Assembly: GCF_013423485.1 (NCBI RefSeq)
Contig: NZ_JABFFR010000027.1
Span: forward strand, 159,810 to 223,809
DNA from: Azospirillum oleiclasticum
GTDB lineage: Bacteria > Pseudomonadota > Alphaproteobacteria > Azospirillales > Azospirillaceae
Direction of reading: 5' to 3'
DNA length: 64,000 nt
In this document: positions 17,673 through 25,877 of the stretch, piece after piece
How positions within the stretch are numbered: the stretch's first letter is position 1
Layout: each line of letters starts with the position of its first letter
Made by a program: the position numbers and the translations under genes
Notes under the pieces: model-generated
Databases searched by the model: none
Told to the model about the DNA's origin: nothing
What the model saw: the letters and a program-made list of their open reading frames with translations, nothing else

Positions 17673-17706
17673 GGGCCCCGTTCCCGCCGGTCGGGAGCGG
17701 GGCTTT
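17673..17706 (+). terminator. intrinsic terminator after TetR gene
   Basis: GCCCCG-T-TCCCG pairs with CGGGA-G-CGGGGC around the loop CCGGT, directly followed by TTTTT (17702-17706). It ends the TetR transcript 18 bases after its stop and insulates the next promoter, whose -35 begins at 17720. Confidence 0.85.
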
Positions 17707-17719
17707 TTCTGAACAAATA

Positions 17720-17748
17720 ATTTGACCGACCGGACGGTCTTTAATATG
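17720..17748 (+). promoter_or_regulatory. promoter with element A operator inside the spacer (diiron operon)
   Basis: TTGACC (17720-17725) and TATGAT (17743-17748) are 17 bases apart. GACCGAC-CG-GACGGTC (17722-17737) lies across the -35 and spacer, an imperfect inverted repeat with intact outer GACCG/CGGTC halves. The layout is base-for-base parallel to the promoters at 11950 and 27081. It should control the diiron protein gene at 17815 and possibly the genes beyond. Confidence 0.85.
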
Positions 17749-17814
17749 ATGGGCCCACGAACAACGACGCCGGCCCGCGGAGCGGGGAACGGCAGACACC
17801 ACAAGGACGAGGAC

Positions 17815-18909
17815 ATGGACGGAATTGCCGATCACAAAATTGAGCAGGCGTCCGGCGCTTTGACGGTGCCGCCCGGGAATCCGACCGAGGAGCCCGATGC
17901 GGAAGCGATCCTGTTCGACGGCCGCGAGCCGCCCCCGTTTCCCGAGCTGAACATCTTCCCGCTCAGCTGGCGCATGGAGACGCCCAAGCTGAACGAGCTC
18001 TACGAATCCTCGCGTGATCCGGGCTGGAATCCCTCGCGGCTGCCGTGGCACACGCTGAAGGCCGAAGACTTCACGCTCGACCAGCGCTACGCGCTCGCCT
18101 ACTGGTGGGGGCTGCTGTCCACGTTCGACGGGTCCGGTCCGGTCGTCTTCGCGCGCACCATGATCCACACCTTCGAGACGCACGAGGAGGATCCCGTGCG
18201 CAAGTGCTTCTTCTCGATCACGCGCGACGAGATGCACCACGAGGAGGTCTGCGGGCGCGCCATCCAGACCCTGACGCCGGGCGGGCCGCTCGGCTACACG
18301 CCGGAGACGGCGTTGGGCAGGGTCGCCCAGAACAACGTGCAGTGGATGTACCACAACGGTGCGCGGTACTGGGACGGCTTCAAGAACGCCGTGCACCGCT
18401 ACCCGCTGCCGATCCTGTTCACCTCCTTCCTGATGGGGGAGGTCGCGTCGGCGACGCTGTTCAACGGCATGTACAAGGCCACCACGATCCCCGTGTTCAA
18501 GGAGGCCTTCCGCTGCATCGGCCAGGACGAGGCGCGGCACATGGGCATCTGCATCGCCGTGCTGGAACGCATCCTGCCGGAGCTGACCGCCGAGCAGCGC
18601 GCGATGATCACCAAGCAGATCCGGGCCGGCTTCGTGTTCCTCTCGGCCGTGCTGCACGAACCGCCGGGCGACTTCTGGGAGCTTCCGCCGACCTTCCTCG
18701 ACGCCAACCGGCGCCTGGAGGAGGTGGCGCGCTCCGCCGGACTGGGCATCCTGACGCTGGATCAGCGCAAGGAGAACTGGCGCAACGCGGTCCTGAAGAT
18801 GAAGGGACTGCTGGAGCCGCACGGCATCGTCTTCCCGGCCCTGCCGGAGGTCGGCATCGACGGTGAGACCGTGGCCTTCGATCCCGAGGACATCATCCCG
18901 GTGTTCTGA
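17815..18909 (+). CDS. ferritin-like diiron protein, probable oxygenase of CoA-thioester pathway
   Basis: 364-residue soluble protein with a complete carboxylate-bridged diiron signature: Glu near 121-125 (FETHEED), E139xxH142 in RDEMHHEEV, Glu209 in LMGEVAS and E239xxH242 in QDEARHMG. The order E, ExxH, E, ExxH is that of diiron oxygenases and ferritin-like enzymes. I do not recognise a characterised subfamily; it is not obviously PaaA, BoxB or a fatty acid desaturase. It is first in an operon of CoA-pathway genes, and a 2Fe-2S flavin reductase suited to feed it electrons lies at 27138 behind the same kind of operator. Ring epoxidation or hydroxylation of an acyl-CoA is my inference. The start at 17815 follows GGACGAGG; an in-frame upstream extension reads from the promoter and is rejected. 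Confidence 0.8.
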   Translation: MDGIADHKIEQASGALTVPPGNPTEEPDAEAILFDGREPPPFPELNIFPLSWRMETPKLNELYESSRDPGWNPSRLPWHTLKAEDFTLDQRYALAYWWGLLSTFDGSGPVVFARTMIHTFETHEEDPVRKCFFSITRDEMHHEEVCGRAIQTLTPGGPLGYTPETALGRVAQNNVQWMYHNGARYWDGFKNAVHRYPLPILFTSFLMGEVASATLFNGMYKATTIPVFKEAFRCIGQDEARHMGICIAVLERILPELTAEQRAMITKQIRAGFVFLSAVLHEPPGDFWELPPTFLDANRRLEEVARSAGLGILTLDQRKENWRNAVLKMKGLLEPHGIVFPALPEVGIDGETVAFDPEDIIPVF

Positions 18910-18926
18910 CCGCTCTCCCTGACCTG

Positions 18927-18954
18927 GCCGGGAGCGGTGCTCCCGGCGCCTTTT
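18927..18954 (+). terminator. intrinsic terminator or attenuator inside operon
   Basis: GCCGGGAGC and GCTCCCGGC form a nine-base perfect stem with a three-base loop, followed by GCC and TTTT. It sits 17 bases after the diiron gene stop and before MaoC. An alternative upstream pairing of CCGCTC with GAGCGG is also possible, so the structure could attenuate rather than end transcription and so allow more diiron protein than downstream enzymes. Confidence 0.7.
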
Positions 18955-18990
18955 GCCAACGGTTTGCAAGAACAAGAGAGGGAGGGCGGG

Positions 18991-19446
18991 GTGCGGAATT
19001 TCCTCGAGAAGCATTTCGACGAGCTGGAGATCGGCGAGACCTTCGTCTCGCGGGGGCGGACGATCACGGAGGCCGACGTCGTCAACTGGGCCGCCCTGAG
19101 TGGCGACTGGTACGTGCTGCACACCGATGCCCACTACGCCGCCCGGACCCGCTTCGGGCAGCGGGTCGTGCATGGGCTCCTCGTCCAGGCGGTCACGACG
19201 GGGCTCGGCGTGCCGCCGGATGCGCCGGCGATCATCGCCAATTACGGAACGGACAGCCTGCGCTTCGTCGCGCCGACCTTCATCGGCGACACCATCCACC
19301 TGGAATCCGCCGTGCTGGAGAAGACGGTCAAGCGCGAGGGCCGCGACGGGGTGGCGAAACTGCGCTGGAACGCGGTCAACCAGAACGGGACGACCGTCAT
19401 GGTCAGCGACCTGCAAATCCTGATGGCCTGCGCGGGGGGACGGTGA
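18991..19446 (+). CDS. MaoC-like (R)-specific enoyl-CoA hydratase
   Basis: 151-residue hot-dog-fold protein. FDELEIGETFVSRGRTITEA, DVVNWAALSGDWYVLHTD and GQRVVHGLLVQA form the MaoC core; the Asp-His pair expected for hydration lies in SGDWYVLHTDAHYA. The preferred start is GTG 18991 after AGAGGGAGGG. It would add water to a 2-enoyl-CoA or act on an oxepin-like ring-opened CoA ester, as the MaoC domain does in phenylacetate degradation. Here it is a free-standing protein next to PaaN and a crotonase, so it may supply in trans the hydratase step that PaaZ carries as a fused domain. That functional link is inference. Confidence 0.88.
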   Translation: MRNFLEKHFDELEIGETFVSRGRTITEADVVNWAALSGDWYVLHTDAHYAARTRFGQRVVHGLLVQAVTTGLGVPPDAPAIIANYGTDSLRFVAPTFIGDTIHLESAVLEKTVKREGRDGVAKLRWNAVNQNGTTVMVSDLQILMACAGGR

Positions 19447-19448
19447 CG

Positions 19449-20216
19449 ATGGACGGGATCATCCGGCTCCAACGGGACGGCGCCGTCGCGACGGTGACCC
19501 TGAACCGGCCCGAGACCAGGAACAGCCTGCGCCTACGCGAGATCGGAGCGCTCGCCGAGGTCCTGTCGGCGATCCCCGGCAGCGGCGCGCGCAGCCTGAT
19601 CCTGCGCGGGGAGGGCGGGGCCTTCTGCGCCGGTCGCGACCTCAAGGAGACGGATCCGGACAACGACGACACGCAGGCCATCCTGCGCGATGTCATCAAC
19701 CCCGTGTTCCTCCGGATCCGGGATCTGCCGATCCCCACCATCGCCGCGGTCCGTGGGCCGGCGCTCGGCCTCGGGCTGGGGTTGGCGCTGTCCTGCGACG
19801 TCACCTACGTGGCGGAGGACGCCGTCCTCGGCAGCCCGTTCCGCAACATCGGCGCGATCCTTGATTCCGGCGGCCATCATTTCCTCGCCGAACGCATCGG
19901 TCCGCACCGCGCCATGGAAATGATCGTCAGCGGTCGTCTGATCCCGGGGCGCGAGGCTGCGGCGCTGGGCATCGTCAACCGCGCCTTCGGTGCGCTCGAT
20001 CTCGACGCCGCGGCGGCCGAATTCGCACGATCGGCGGCGGCCGGTCCCACGCGGGCGTTCGGCTACTCGAAGCTCATCCTGCGCACGGCGCGGACGCTGG
20101 AGGAGACTCTGGAACTCGAAGCCCGCTACCAGGCCGACGCGCTGCGCACGGCCGACGCCCGCGAGGGGATCCGCGCCTTCCAGGAAAAGCGCAAGCCGAC
20201 CTTCACGGGAGCCTGA
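19449..20216 (+). CDS. enoyl-CoA hydratase/isomerase (crotonase, PaaG-like)
   Basis: 255-residue crotonase. VATVTLNRPETRNSLRLREI, the oxyanion segments GEGGAFCAGRDLKE and RGPALGLGLGLALSCDVTYV, and the GAILDSGGHHFLAERIG loop are all intact. The acidic residue in that loop is aspartate, as in isomerases of the PaaG type, and the usual Glu of the first hydratase position is absent, so isomerisation of a double bond or ring is at least as likely as hydration. ATG 19449 is taken; GTG 19443 in the same frame adds two residues. The gene starts two bases after the MaoC stop and belongs to the same transcript. Confidence 0.9.
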   Translation: MDGIIRLQRDGAVATVTLNRPETRNSLRLREIGALAEVLSAIPGSGARSLILRGEGGAFCAGRDLKETDPDNDDTQAILRDVINPVFLRIRDLPIPTIAAVRGPALGLGLGLALSCDVTYVAEDAVLGSPFRNIGAILDSGGHHFLAERIGPHRAMEMIVSGRLIPGREAAALGIVNRAFGALDLDAAAAEFARSAAAGPTRAFGYSKLILRTARTLEETLELEARYQADALRTADAREGIRAFQEKRKPTFTGA

Positions 20217-20221
20217 CGCCG

Positions 20222-20608
20222 ATGGACGAGAGCGGCCAGCCACCGCGTTCGCCGCGGCAGCGCTTCCTGGACCATTGCGCGCGGGGCGAGCTCGCCTTCC
20301 AGCGTGATCCGGAGAGCGGTGCTGCGTTCTTCTACCCCCGCGCCGTCGCCCCCGGCAGCGGTGGGGAGAGCCCGCCCTGGGATGTCTCCGCCGGGCTGGG
20401 CACCGTGTACAGCACCACCTGCATCCGCACCCGCGGTGGCGACCACAACGTCGCGCTGATCGATTTGGACGAGGGATTCCGCATCCTGAGCCGTGTCGAG
20501 ACGCCCGCTCCCGATGCCGTACGCATCGGTCAACGGGTGCGGGTCCGGATGCGTACGGACGGGGATGAGCCCTATCCCGTGTTCGACCTCCTGGAGGATG
20601 GAGCATGA
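20222..20608 (+). CDS. DUF35 OB-fold acyl-CoA-associated protein (no zinc-ribbon cysteines)
   Basis: 128-residue protein of the DUF35/ChsH2 C-terminal type. The OB-fold part reads AGLGTVYSTTCIRTRGGDHN, VALIDLDEGFRILSRVE and GQRVRVRMRTD. The N-terminal region PRQRFLDHCARGELAFQRDP, FFYPRAVAP corresponds to the rubredoxin-like zinc ribbon of the family but has lost the paired cysteines. DUF35 proteins form complexes with thiolase-fold enzymes and are required for aldol cleavage by Ltp2-type steroid side-chain aldolases. Here the gene overlaps the following thiolase-like gene by four bases, as expected for such a complex. Confidence 0.85.
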   Translation: MDESGQPPRSPRQRFLDHCARGELAFQRDPESGAAFFYPRAVAPGSGGESPPWDVSAGLGTVYSTTCIRTRGGDHNVALIDLDEGFRILSRVETPAPDAVRIGQRVRVRMRTDGDEPYPVFDLLEDGA

Positions 20609-21759
20609 GCGCCGCCCTGCGCGGATCCGTGGCCGTCGTCGGCGTCGGCGAGGCCGGCATCCCGGTCATGCCCGACGGCTCCACCCCGGTGGACGCGATG
20701 GCGCTGGCCGCGGCGCGGGCGGTCGCCGACGCCGGCCTGACGCTGCGGGATGTCGACGGGGTGTTCGCCGCCGGCCTTCAACTCTTCATGCCGACGCTGA
20801 GCCTGTCGGAATATCTCGGCCTGACGCCGCGCTATTCGGATTCCACGCAGGTCGGGGGCGGCGCCTTCATCGCCCACCTCAACCACGCCCTGGGGGCGTT
20901 GGCGGCGGGACTGTGCGATGTCGCGCTGATCGCGTACGGCAGCACCCAGCGCTCCGGCGGGGCCGGCTTCGTCACGCATTCCGAACCGAATCCGTACGAG
21001 CGTCCCTACCGCCTGCCGGGTCCGGTCGCCGCGTACGCCATGATGGCGGCCCGCCACATGCACCGGTTCGGCACCACGCCGGAACAGCTCGCGGCCGTGG
21101 CCGTCGCCGCCCGTGCGTGGGCGCGTCTGACACCGGGTGCGGCCGAACGCGGGCCGCTCGGCATCGCGGATGTGCTGGCGGCGCGTCGCGTCGCCGACCC
21201 GCTGGGGGTGCGCGACTGCTGCCTCGTCACCGACGGCGGGGGAGCCGTCGTGCTCGTGCGGGCGGATCGCGCGCACGACCGGCCGCGTCCCCCGGTGTAT
21301 GTGCTGGGGGTGGGGGAGGCGGTCAGCCACCGCTCGATCGCGCAGATGCCGGAGCTGACGGTCACGGCGGCGACCCGGTCGGGCGAGCGGGCCTTCACCA
21401 TGGCCGGCCTGGGACCGGTCGATGTGGATGTGCTGCAGCTCTACGACGCCTTCACCATCAACCCCATCCTGTTCCTCGAGGATCTCGGCTTCTGCCGCAA
21501 GGGCGAGGGCGGACCGTTCGTCGCCGACGGCCGCATCGCGCCGGGCGGCGCCCTGCCGGTCAACACCAACGGCGGCGGCCTCTCCTACGCCCACCCCGGC
21601 ATGTACGGGATCTTCACCATCATCGAAACGGTGCGCCAACTGCGTGGCGAGGCCGGCGAGCGGCAGGTCCCGAACGCCGAGATCGGGCTGGCCCATGCCC
21701 CCGGTGGCTTCATGTCGAGCCAGTCCACCGCCATCCTCGGAACGGCCGCGGCCGTGTGA
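20605..21759 (+). CDS. thiolase-fold protein of the SCP-x/Ltp type lacking the nucleophilic cysteine
   Basis: 384-residue thiolase-fold protein. The region where true thiolases have the acylated cysteine reads STQVGGGAFIAHLNHALGAL, with no cysteine. The C-terminal GGG region has serine and alanine where the second cysteine should be. The histidine motif SYAHPGMYG and QLYDAFTINPILFLEDLGFC are retained. This pattern matches Ltp2-type lipid-transfer/aldolase proteins, which cleave beta-hydroxyacyl-CoA by retro-aldol reaction together with a DUF35 partner. That makes carbon-carbon cleavage by aldol chemistry the favoured role here, rather than thiolysis. The upstream overlapping DUF35 gene supports this. 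The start overlaps that gene's TGA. Confidence 0.88.
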   Translation: MSAALRGSVAVVGVGEAGIPVMPDGSTPVDAMALAAARAVADAGLTLRDVDGVFAAGLQLFMPTLSLSEYLGLTPRYSDSTQVGGGAFIAHLNHALGALAAGLCDVALIAYGSTQRSGGAGFVTHSEPNPYERPYRLPGPVAAYAMMAARHMHRFGTTPEQLAAVAVAARAWARLTPGAAERGPLGIADVLAARRVADPLGVRDCCLVTDGGGAVVLVRADRAHDRPRPPVYVLGVGEAVSHRSIAQMPELTVTAATRSGERAFTMAGLGPVDVDVLQLYDAFTINPILFLEDLGFCRKGEGGPFVADGRIAPGGALPVNTNGGGLSYAHPGMYGIFTIIETVRQLRGEAGERQVPNAEIGLAHAPGGFMSSQSTAILGTAAAV

Positions 21760-21782
21760 GCGCCCTGCGAAAGGACAGACCC

Positions 21783-23456
21783 ATGGACATGGCGCAGACC
21801 CTGTTCGATACGCACAAGCCCCTGCTCGACGAGGCGATTGCCGCCATCGGGAGCCGGGGTTACTGGAGCGCGTTTCCCGAGATGCCCAGCGGCCGGATTT
21901 ACGGCGAGACGGCCAAGGCCGACGGGCTGGCGGCCTGCAACGCGCGCCTGCACCGCCGCTTCGTTCTCGATCTTCCCGGCGTGCGCGGCTGGGTCGGCGC
22001 CGAGCGCTCGCCCTACGGCTTTGACCTCGGCGTCAGCTATCCGGACTGCGACCTGGACGAGCTCTTCGCGGCGATCCGGTGCGCGACCCCGGCGTGGGTC
22101 GCGGCGGGCCCGGAACGCCGCGCTGGGGTGTGCGTGGAGATCCTGCGGCGGCTGAACCGCCGGAGCTTCGAGATCGCCCACGCCAGCATGCACACCTCCG
22201 GCCAGCCGTTCCTGATGGCGTTCCAGGCTGCCGGGCCGCACGCCCAGGACCGTGCGCTGGAAGCAATCGCCTACGCCTACCGGGAGATGGCGCGGATCCC
22301 CGGCCGCGTGCGCTGGGAAAAGCCGCAGGCGAAGGGCGCCACGCTGGCGATCGACAAGACCTTCCGGATCATCCCCGCGGGCGTGGGGGTGGTCGTCGGC
22401 TGCGCCACCTTCCCGGTCTGGAACGGCTATCCGGGGCTGTTCGCCAGTCTGGTCACGGGCAACCCGGTGGTGGTGAAGCCGCACCCCCAGGGCATCCTGC
22501 CGCTGGCCATGACCGTGGAGACCGCGCGGCAGGTGCTGCGGGACTCGGGGTTCGACCCGAACCTCGTCACGCTGGTCGCCGACACGCCGTCCGCTCCCCG
22601 GACGCTCGAACTGGTGCGGCGGCCCGAGGTGGCGCTGGTCGACTTCACCGGCGGGCCGGCTTTCGGATCCTGGCTCGAAACCAATCTGCCGCACGCGACG
22701 GTCTTCACGGAGAAGGCCGGCGTCAACATCGCGCTCATCGAGTCCACCGACGACCCGCAGGGGATGATCCGCAACCTTGCCACCTCCCTGTGCCTCTACT
22801 CCGGCCAGATGTGCACGACACCGCAGAACCTGCTGGTGCCGGCGTCCGGCATCCGCACGCCGGAGGGGATCATGCCGGTCGCCGACTTCACGGCGGCGCT
22901 GGACACGGCCATCCGGACGCTGACGGCGGATCCGGCCGGGGCGGTGGAACTGCTGGGGGCCATACAGAGCGACGCCATCCTGGCCCGTGTGGAGGAGGCG
23001 GCGCTGGATCCCCGTGCGCTCATCCGCCCGCGCGCGATCGGGCATCCGCGTCACCCCGACGCCCGCGTCCGCACCCCGGCGCTGCTCGCGGCGACGGCCG
23101 ACGACGCGCTGATCCGGCAGGAGCTGTTCGGCCCGGTGTCCGTTCTGGTCGCCACCGATGGCGCCTCTGCCGCCATCGACCTCGCGGCGGAGCTGACCGG
23201 TGCCGTCGGCGCCATCACGTGGCTGGCGCACAGCACGGACCCGGCGACGGTCGAACGGATCGAGGACGCCGCGGCGGCGGTCGGGGCGAGCGTCGCCTTC
23301 AATCTCACCGGACCGGTGCTGGTGAACCAGTCGGCCGCCTTCAGCGACTATCACGTCAGCGGCGCCAACCCGGCGGGCAACGCGACGATCACCGACACCG
23401 CCTTCGTCGCCGCACGCTTCCGTGTTGCCCAGACCCGGCGACCGGCGCGAGGCTGA
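21783..23456 (+). CDS. paaN: PaaN, phenylacetate degradation aldehyde dehydrogenase-family protein
   Basis: 557-residue protein that I recognise as PaaN from its full length and its N-terminal block: LFDTHKPLLDEAIAAIGSRG, YWSAFPEMPSGRIYGETAKA, VGAERSPYGFDLG. The aldehyde dehydrogenase core follows, with VVVGCATFPVWNGYPGLFAS, VKPHPQGILPLAMTVETARQ, VDFTGGPAFGSW, FTEKAGVNIALI and the catalytic cysteine in LYSGQMCTTPQN. PaaN/PaaZ-type enzymes oxidise the ring-opened aldehyde formed from oxepin-CoA. PaaN lacks the MaoC domain; a separate MaoC gene at 18991 could supply it. ATG 21783 follows GAAAGGACAG. Its presence is the strongest pointer that the island degrades an arylacetate or a similar ring through a CoA route. 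Confidence 0.92.
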   Translation: MDMAQTLFDTHKPLLDEAIAAIGSRGYWSAFPEMPSGRIYGETAKADGLAACNARLHRRFVLDLPGVRGWVGAERSPYGFDLGVSYPDCDLDELFAAIRCATPAWVAAGPERRAGVCVEILRRLNRRSFEIAHASMHTSGQPFLMAFQAAGPHAQDRALEAIAYAYREMARIPGRVRWEKPQAKGATLAIDKTFRIIPAGVGVVVGCATFPVWNGYPGLFASLVTGNPVVVKPHPQGILPLAMTVETARQVLRDSGFDPNLVTLVADTPSAPRTLELVRRPEVALVDFTGGPAFGSWLETNLPHATVFTEKAGVNIALIESTDDPQGMIRNLATSLCLYSGQMCTTPQNLLVPASGIRTPEGIMPVADFTAALDTAIRTLTADPAGAVELLGAIQSDAILARVEEAALDPRALIRPRAIGHPRHPDARVRTPALLAATADDALIRQELFGPVSVLVATDGASAAIDLAAELTGAVGAITWLAHSTDPATVERIEDAAAAVGASVAFNLTGPVLVNQSAAFSDYHVSGANPAGNATITDTAFVAARFRVAQTRRPARG

Positions 23457-23525
23457 GTTCCGCATGAACCGAACGGCACGAGTGCCCCCAAGAGGCACCG
23501 GCCGATGCGACTGGGAGAGGAAACG

Positions 23526-24863
23526 ATGAACAGCGTTGATCAGAATGGCCTGGACTTCCAGGACCGCGACGGTGTGCTGGCGGCCCAAAGCCGCAAGCTG
23601 GCGGCGCTCGGCCGGCGGCTCGGCCGGGATCCCGCATGGCGCGCCCATTTCGCGAAGGCCGGGATGGCGCCGGAGGATCTGGCCGACCCGGCGGCACTGG
23701 CCCACGCGCCCACGCTTGAGAAGAGCGACCTGCGCGCGCAGTATCCCTACCCGTTTCTCACCGTTCCGCTGGCGGAGGTGGCGCGCTTCTGCGCGACCTC
23801 CGGCACCACCGGGCTGCCGGTGCTGTTCGGCTACACCCGGCAGGACATGATGGAGCTGGTCCCGCGCCAGCTCGGGCGGATCTTCCGCACCGTCGGGATC
23901 CTGCCGGGGGACGCGGTCTATCAGGGCTACGGCTACGGCATGTGGATCGGCGGCGTGGCGATGGACGCGGCGCTGATGGACTACGGCGCGACCAACTTCG
24001 GCATCGGGCCGGGCCGCGGCGAGCTGGTGGTGGAGTGGCTGCGCGACCACGGCTATGTCGCCTGCACCATGTCCCCGCTGTGGCTGATGACGCTGGCGCG
24101 CATCGCGCAGGAGAAGGGCATCGACCCACGCCGGGATTGGAAGCTGCGCATCGGCGTGTTCGGCGGCCAGTCGGTCTCGCGCCAGTTCCGCGACGAGATC
24201 GAAGCGGCCATGCCCGACGGATTCCTGGCCCACAACATCTATGGAACGACCGAGGCCGGCGGCCCGGTGGTGGCGATCTCCTGCCCGCATTCGCACGGAA
24301 CGGACGAGATGCACCTGATCAACGAGGACAGCATCCTCACCGAGATCGTCGATCCGGTGACCCTCAAACCGGTCGGGCCGGGCGAGGTGGGTGAGATCGT
24401 GGTGACGACGCTCGACAAGCAGGCCTCACCCGTGGTGCGCTGGCGGACGCGCGATCTCGTCCGCCTCTCCGACCATCCTCACGACTGCCCCTGCGGCCGC
24501 CATGGGCTGCCGCTGATCGGCCGAATCATCGGCCGCTCCGACGACATGCTGAAGGTGCGCGGCGTGATGGTCTTCCCCTCGCAGGTGGAGGACATCATCG
24601 CCGCCGTCCCCGGCACGGTGAAGGAGGCTTGGCACATCTATGTAGACCGCAGGGAGGGCGACCTCGACGGGCTGACGGTGGCCGTCGAACGCCAGGCGGG
24701 CGTCGATGTGGAGCCCGCCGCGCTGGAGGACCGGATCGCGGCGAGCGTGCGGGCGCGGCTGGGCATCCGCTGCAAGGTCGAATGCCAGGAGGAGGGCACG
24801 CTGCCGCGGTACGAGGCCAAGGCCGTGCGTGTCCACGTGCGCGCCGCGGCACCGGTGGGCTGA
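23526..24863 (+). CDS. PaaK-like phenylacetate-CoA ligase family enzyme
   Basis: 445-residue AMP-forming ligase of the short PaaK type. The P-loop is CATSGTTGLPVLFGYT. YGYGMWIGGVAMDAALMDYG and FGGQSVSRQFRDEIE follow, then HNIYGTTEAGGPVV, a CPCGRHG zinc-like cluster and GRSDDMLKVRGVMVFPSQVE. The C-terminal domain is complete. PaaK enzymes form phenylacetyl-CoA or related aryl-CoA esters from the free acid. With PaaN directly upstream, activation of an aryl acetate is likely, though benzoate- or anthranilate-type substrates use close relatives. The start at 23526 follows GGGAGAGGAAA. Together with the ligases at 1247, 6536 and 46628 it is one of four CoA ligases in the window. Confidence 0.9.
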   Translation: MNSVDQNGLDFQDRDGVLAAQSRKLAALGRRLGRDPAWRAHFAKAGMAPEDLADPAALAHAPTLEKSDLRAQYPYPFLTVPLAEVARFCATSGTTGLPVLFGYTRQDMMELVPRQLGRIFRTVGILPGDAVYQGYGYGMWIGGVAMDAALMDYGATNFGIGPGRGELVVEWLRDHGYVACTMSPLWLMTLARIAQEKGIDPRRDWKLRIGVFGGQSVSRQFRDEIEAAMPDGFLAHNIYGTTEAGGPVVAISCPHSHGTDEMHLINEDSILTEIVDPVTLKPVGPGEVGEIVVTTLDKQASPVVRWRTRDLVRLSDHPHDCPCGRHGLPLIGRIIGRSDDMLKVRGVMVFPSQVEDIIAAVPGTVKEAWHIYVDRREGDLDGLTVAVERQAGVDVEPAALEDRIAASVRARLGIRCKVECQEEGTLPRYEAKAVRVHVRAAAPVG

Positions 24864-24866
24864 GCA

Positions 24867-25877
24867 ATGGCTGGTCCTCTCACCGGTCTTCGCGTGCTCG
24901 ACCTGACGACGTTGTTGCCCGGGCCGTACGCGACGCTGCTGCTGGCCGAGGCGGGCGCGGAGGTCGTCAAGGTCGAGCCGCCCGCGGGCGATCCGATCCT
25001 GGCCTTGCCGGCCGGCCCCGGCGTGGCCGCTGCGGCGCACACCCTGCTCAACGCGGGAAAGCGCATCCTTCGCCTCGACCTCAGGGACGCCGGTTCGGCC
25101 GACGTCCTGCGGCGGGAGGTGGAGGCGGCCGACGTGCTCGTCGAGCAGTTCCGTCCGGGCGTCATGGACCGGCTGGGATTCGGGTACCGAACGGTGCGGC
25201 GCTGGAACCCGGGCCTGATCTACTGTTCGATCACCGGGTACGGCCAGTCGGGACCGGACGCGGCGAAGGCCGGGCACGACCTCAACTTCCTGGCGGAAGC
25301 CGGCCTCCTCGACGCGGACGCGGAGGGGGTGGCGGAGCCGCCGCCGGTGCTGGCCGCCGACATCGGCGGCGGAGCGCTCCCGGCCGTCGTCAACATTCTG
25401 CTGGCGCTGCTGGAGCGACGGACGACCGGCCGCGGCCGTCATCTGGACATCGCCATGGCCCGCACCGTCCGGTGCTTCGCCTTCCCCCATCTTCCCGCCG
25501 TCGCGGCGACGGGACGGCTGCGGACCGGCGAGGCGGGCGGGCTGCTCGGCGGGTCGCCGCGCTACGCGGTCTACCCGACCGCCGACGGTCGGCGGCTCGC
25601 CGTCGCCGCGCTGGAACCGAAATTCTGGACGAGGTTCTGCTCGCTCATCGGCCTGCCGGACGAACTGTGCGACGACGCTGTCGATCCGGCCGCGACGCGT
25701 GCCGCGATCGCCGGGCGTCTGGCGCAGCGGAGCGCCGGCGAATGGCTGTCCGTCTTCGCCGGCCACGACGTCTGCGTCTCCCTGGTGTCGCGCCCGGAGG
25801 AGTCGCTGCGCGGCGTGACCCGTTATCCCACACCCTTGGACCCGGCCCTCACGGCGTCGGCGGAGGAGATCGCATGA
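24867..25877 (+). CDS. class III CoA transferase (CaiB/BaiF), short form
   Basis: 336-residue family III CoA transferase. LRVLDLTTLLPGPYATLLLA, VVKVEPPAGDP, LLNAGKRILRLDL, ITGYGQSGPDAAKAGHDLNF (with the expected catalytic Asp) and ADIGGGALPAVV are present. It is some 50 residues shorter than typical and resembles the enzyme at 4358 more than its immediate neighbour. The AGHDLN form and short length are shared with AMACR-like racemases. The gene starts three bases after the PaaK-like stop and overlaps the next CoA transferase by four bases. Having two in tandem suggests either a heteromer or two consecutive uses of CoA transfer. Confidence 0.88.
   Translation: MAGPLTGLRVLDLTTLLPGPYATLLLAEAGAEVVKVEPPAGDPILALPAGPGVAAAAHTLLNAGKRILRLDLRDAGSADVLRREVEAADVLVEQFRPGVMDRLGFGYRTVRRWNPGLIYCSITGYGQSGPDAAKAGHDLNFLAEAGLLDADAEGVAEPPPVLAADIGGGALPAVVNILLALLERRTTGRGRHLDIAMARTVRCFAFPHLPAVAATGRLRTGEAGGLLGGSPRYAVYPTADGRRLAVAALEPKFWTRFCSLIGLPDELCDDAVDPAATRAAIAGRLAQRSAGEWLSVFAGHDVCVSLVSRPEESLRGVTRYPTPLDPALTASAEEIA

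Noticed and set aside
17182..19416. 744-codon minus-strand open frame
   Set aside because: It is antisense to the TetR, diiron and MaoC genes, and its composition is typical of a GC-rich shadow frame.
21585..24314. 909-codon minus-strand open frame
   Set aside because: It is antisense to PaaN and the PaaK-like ligase, both clearly recognised; no start signal or motif.
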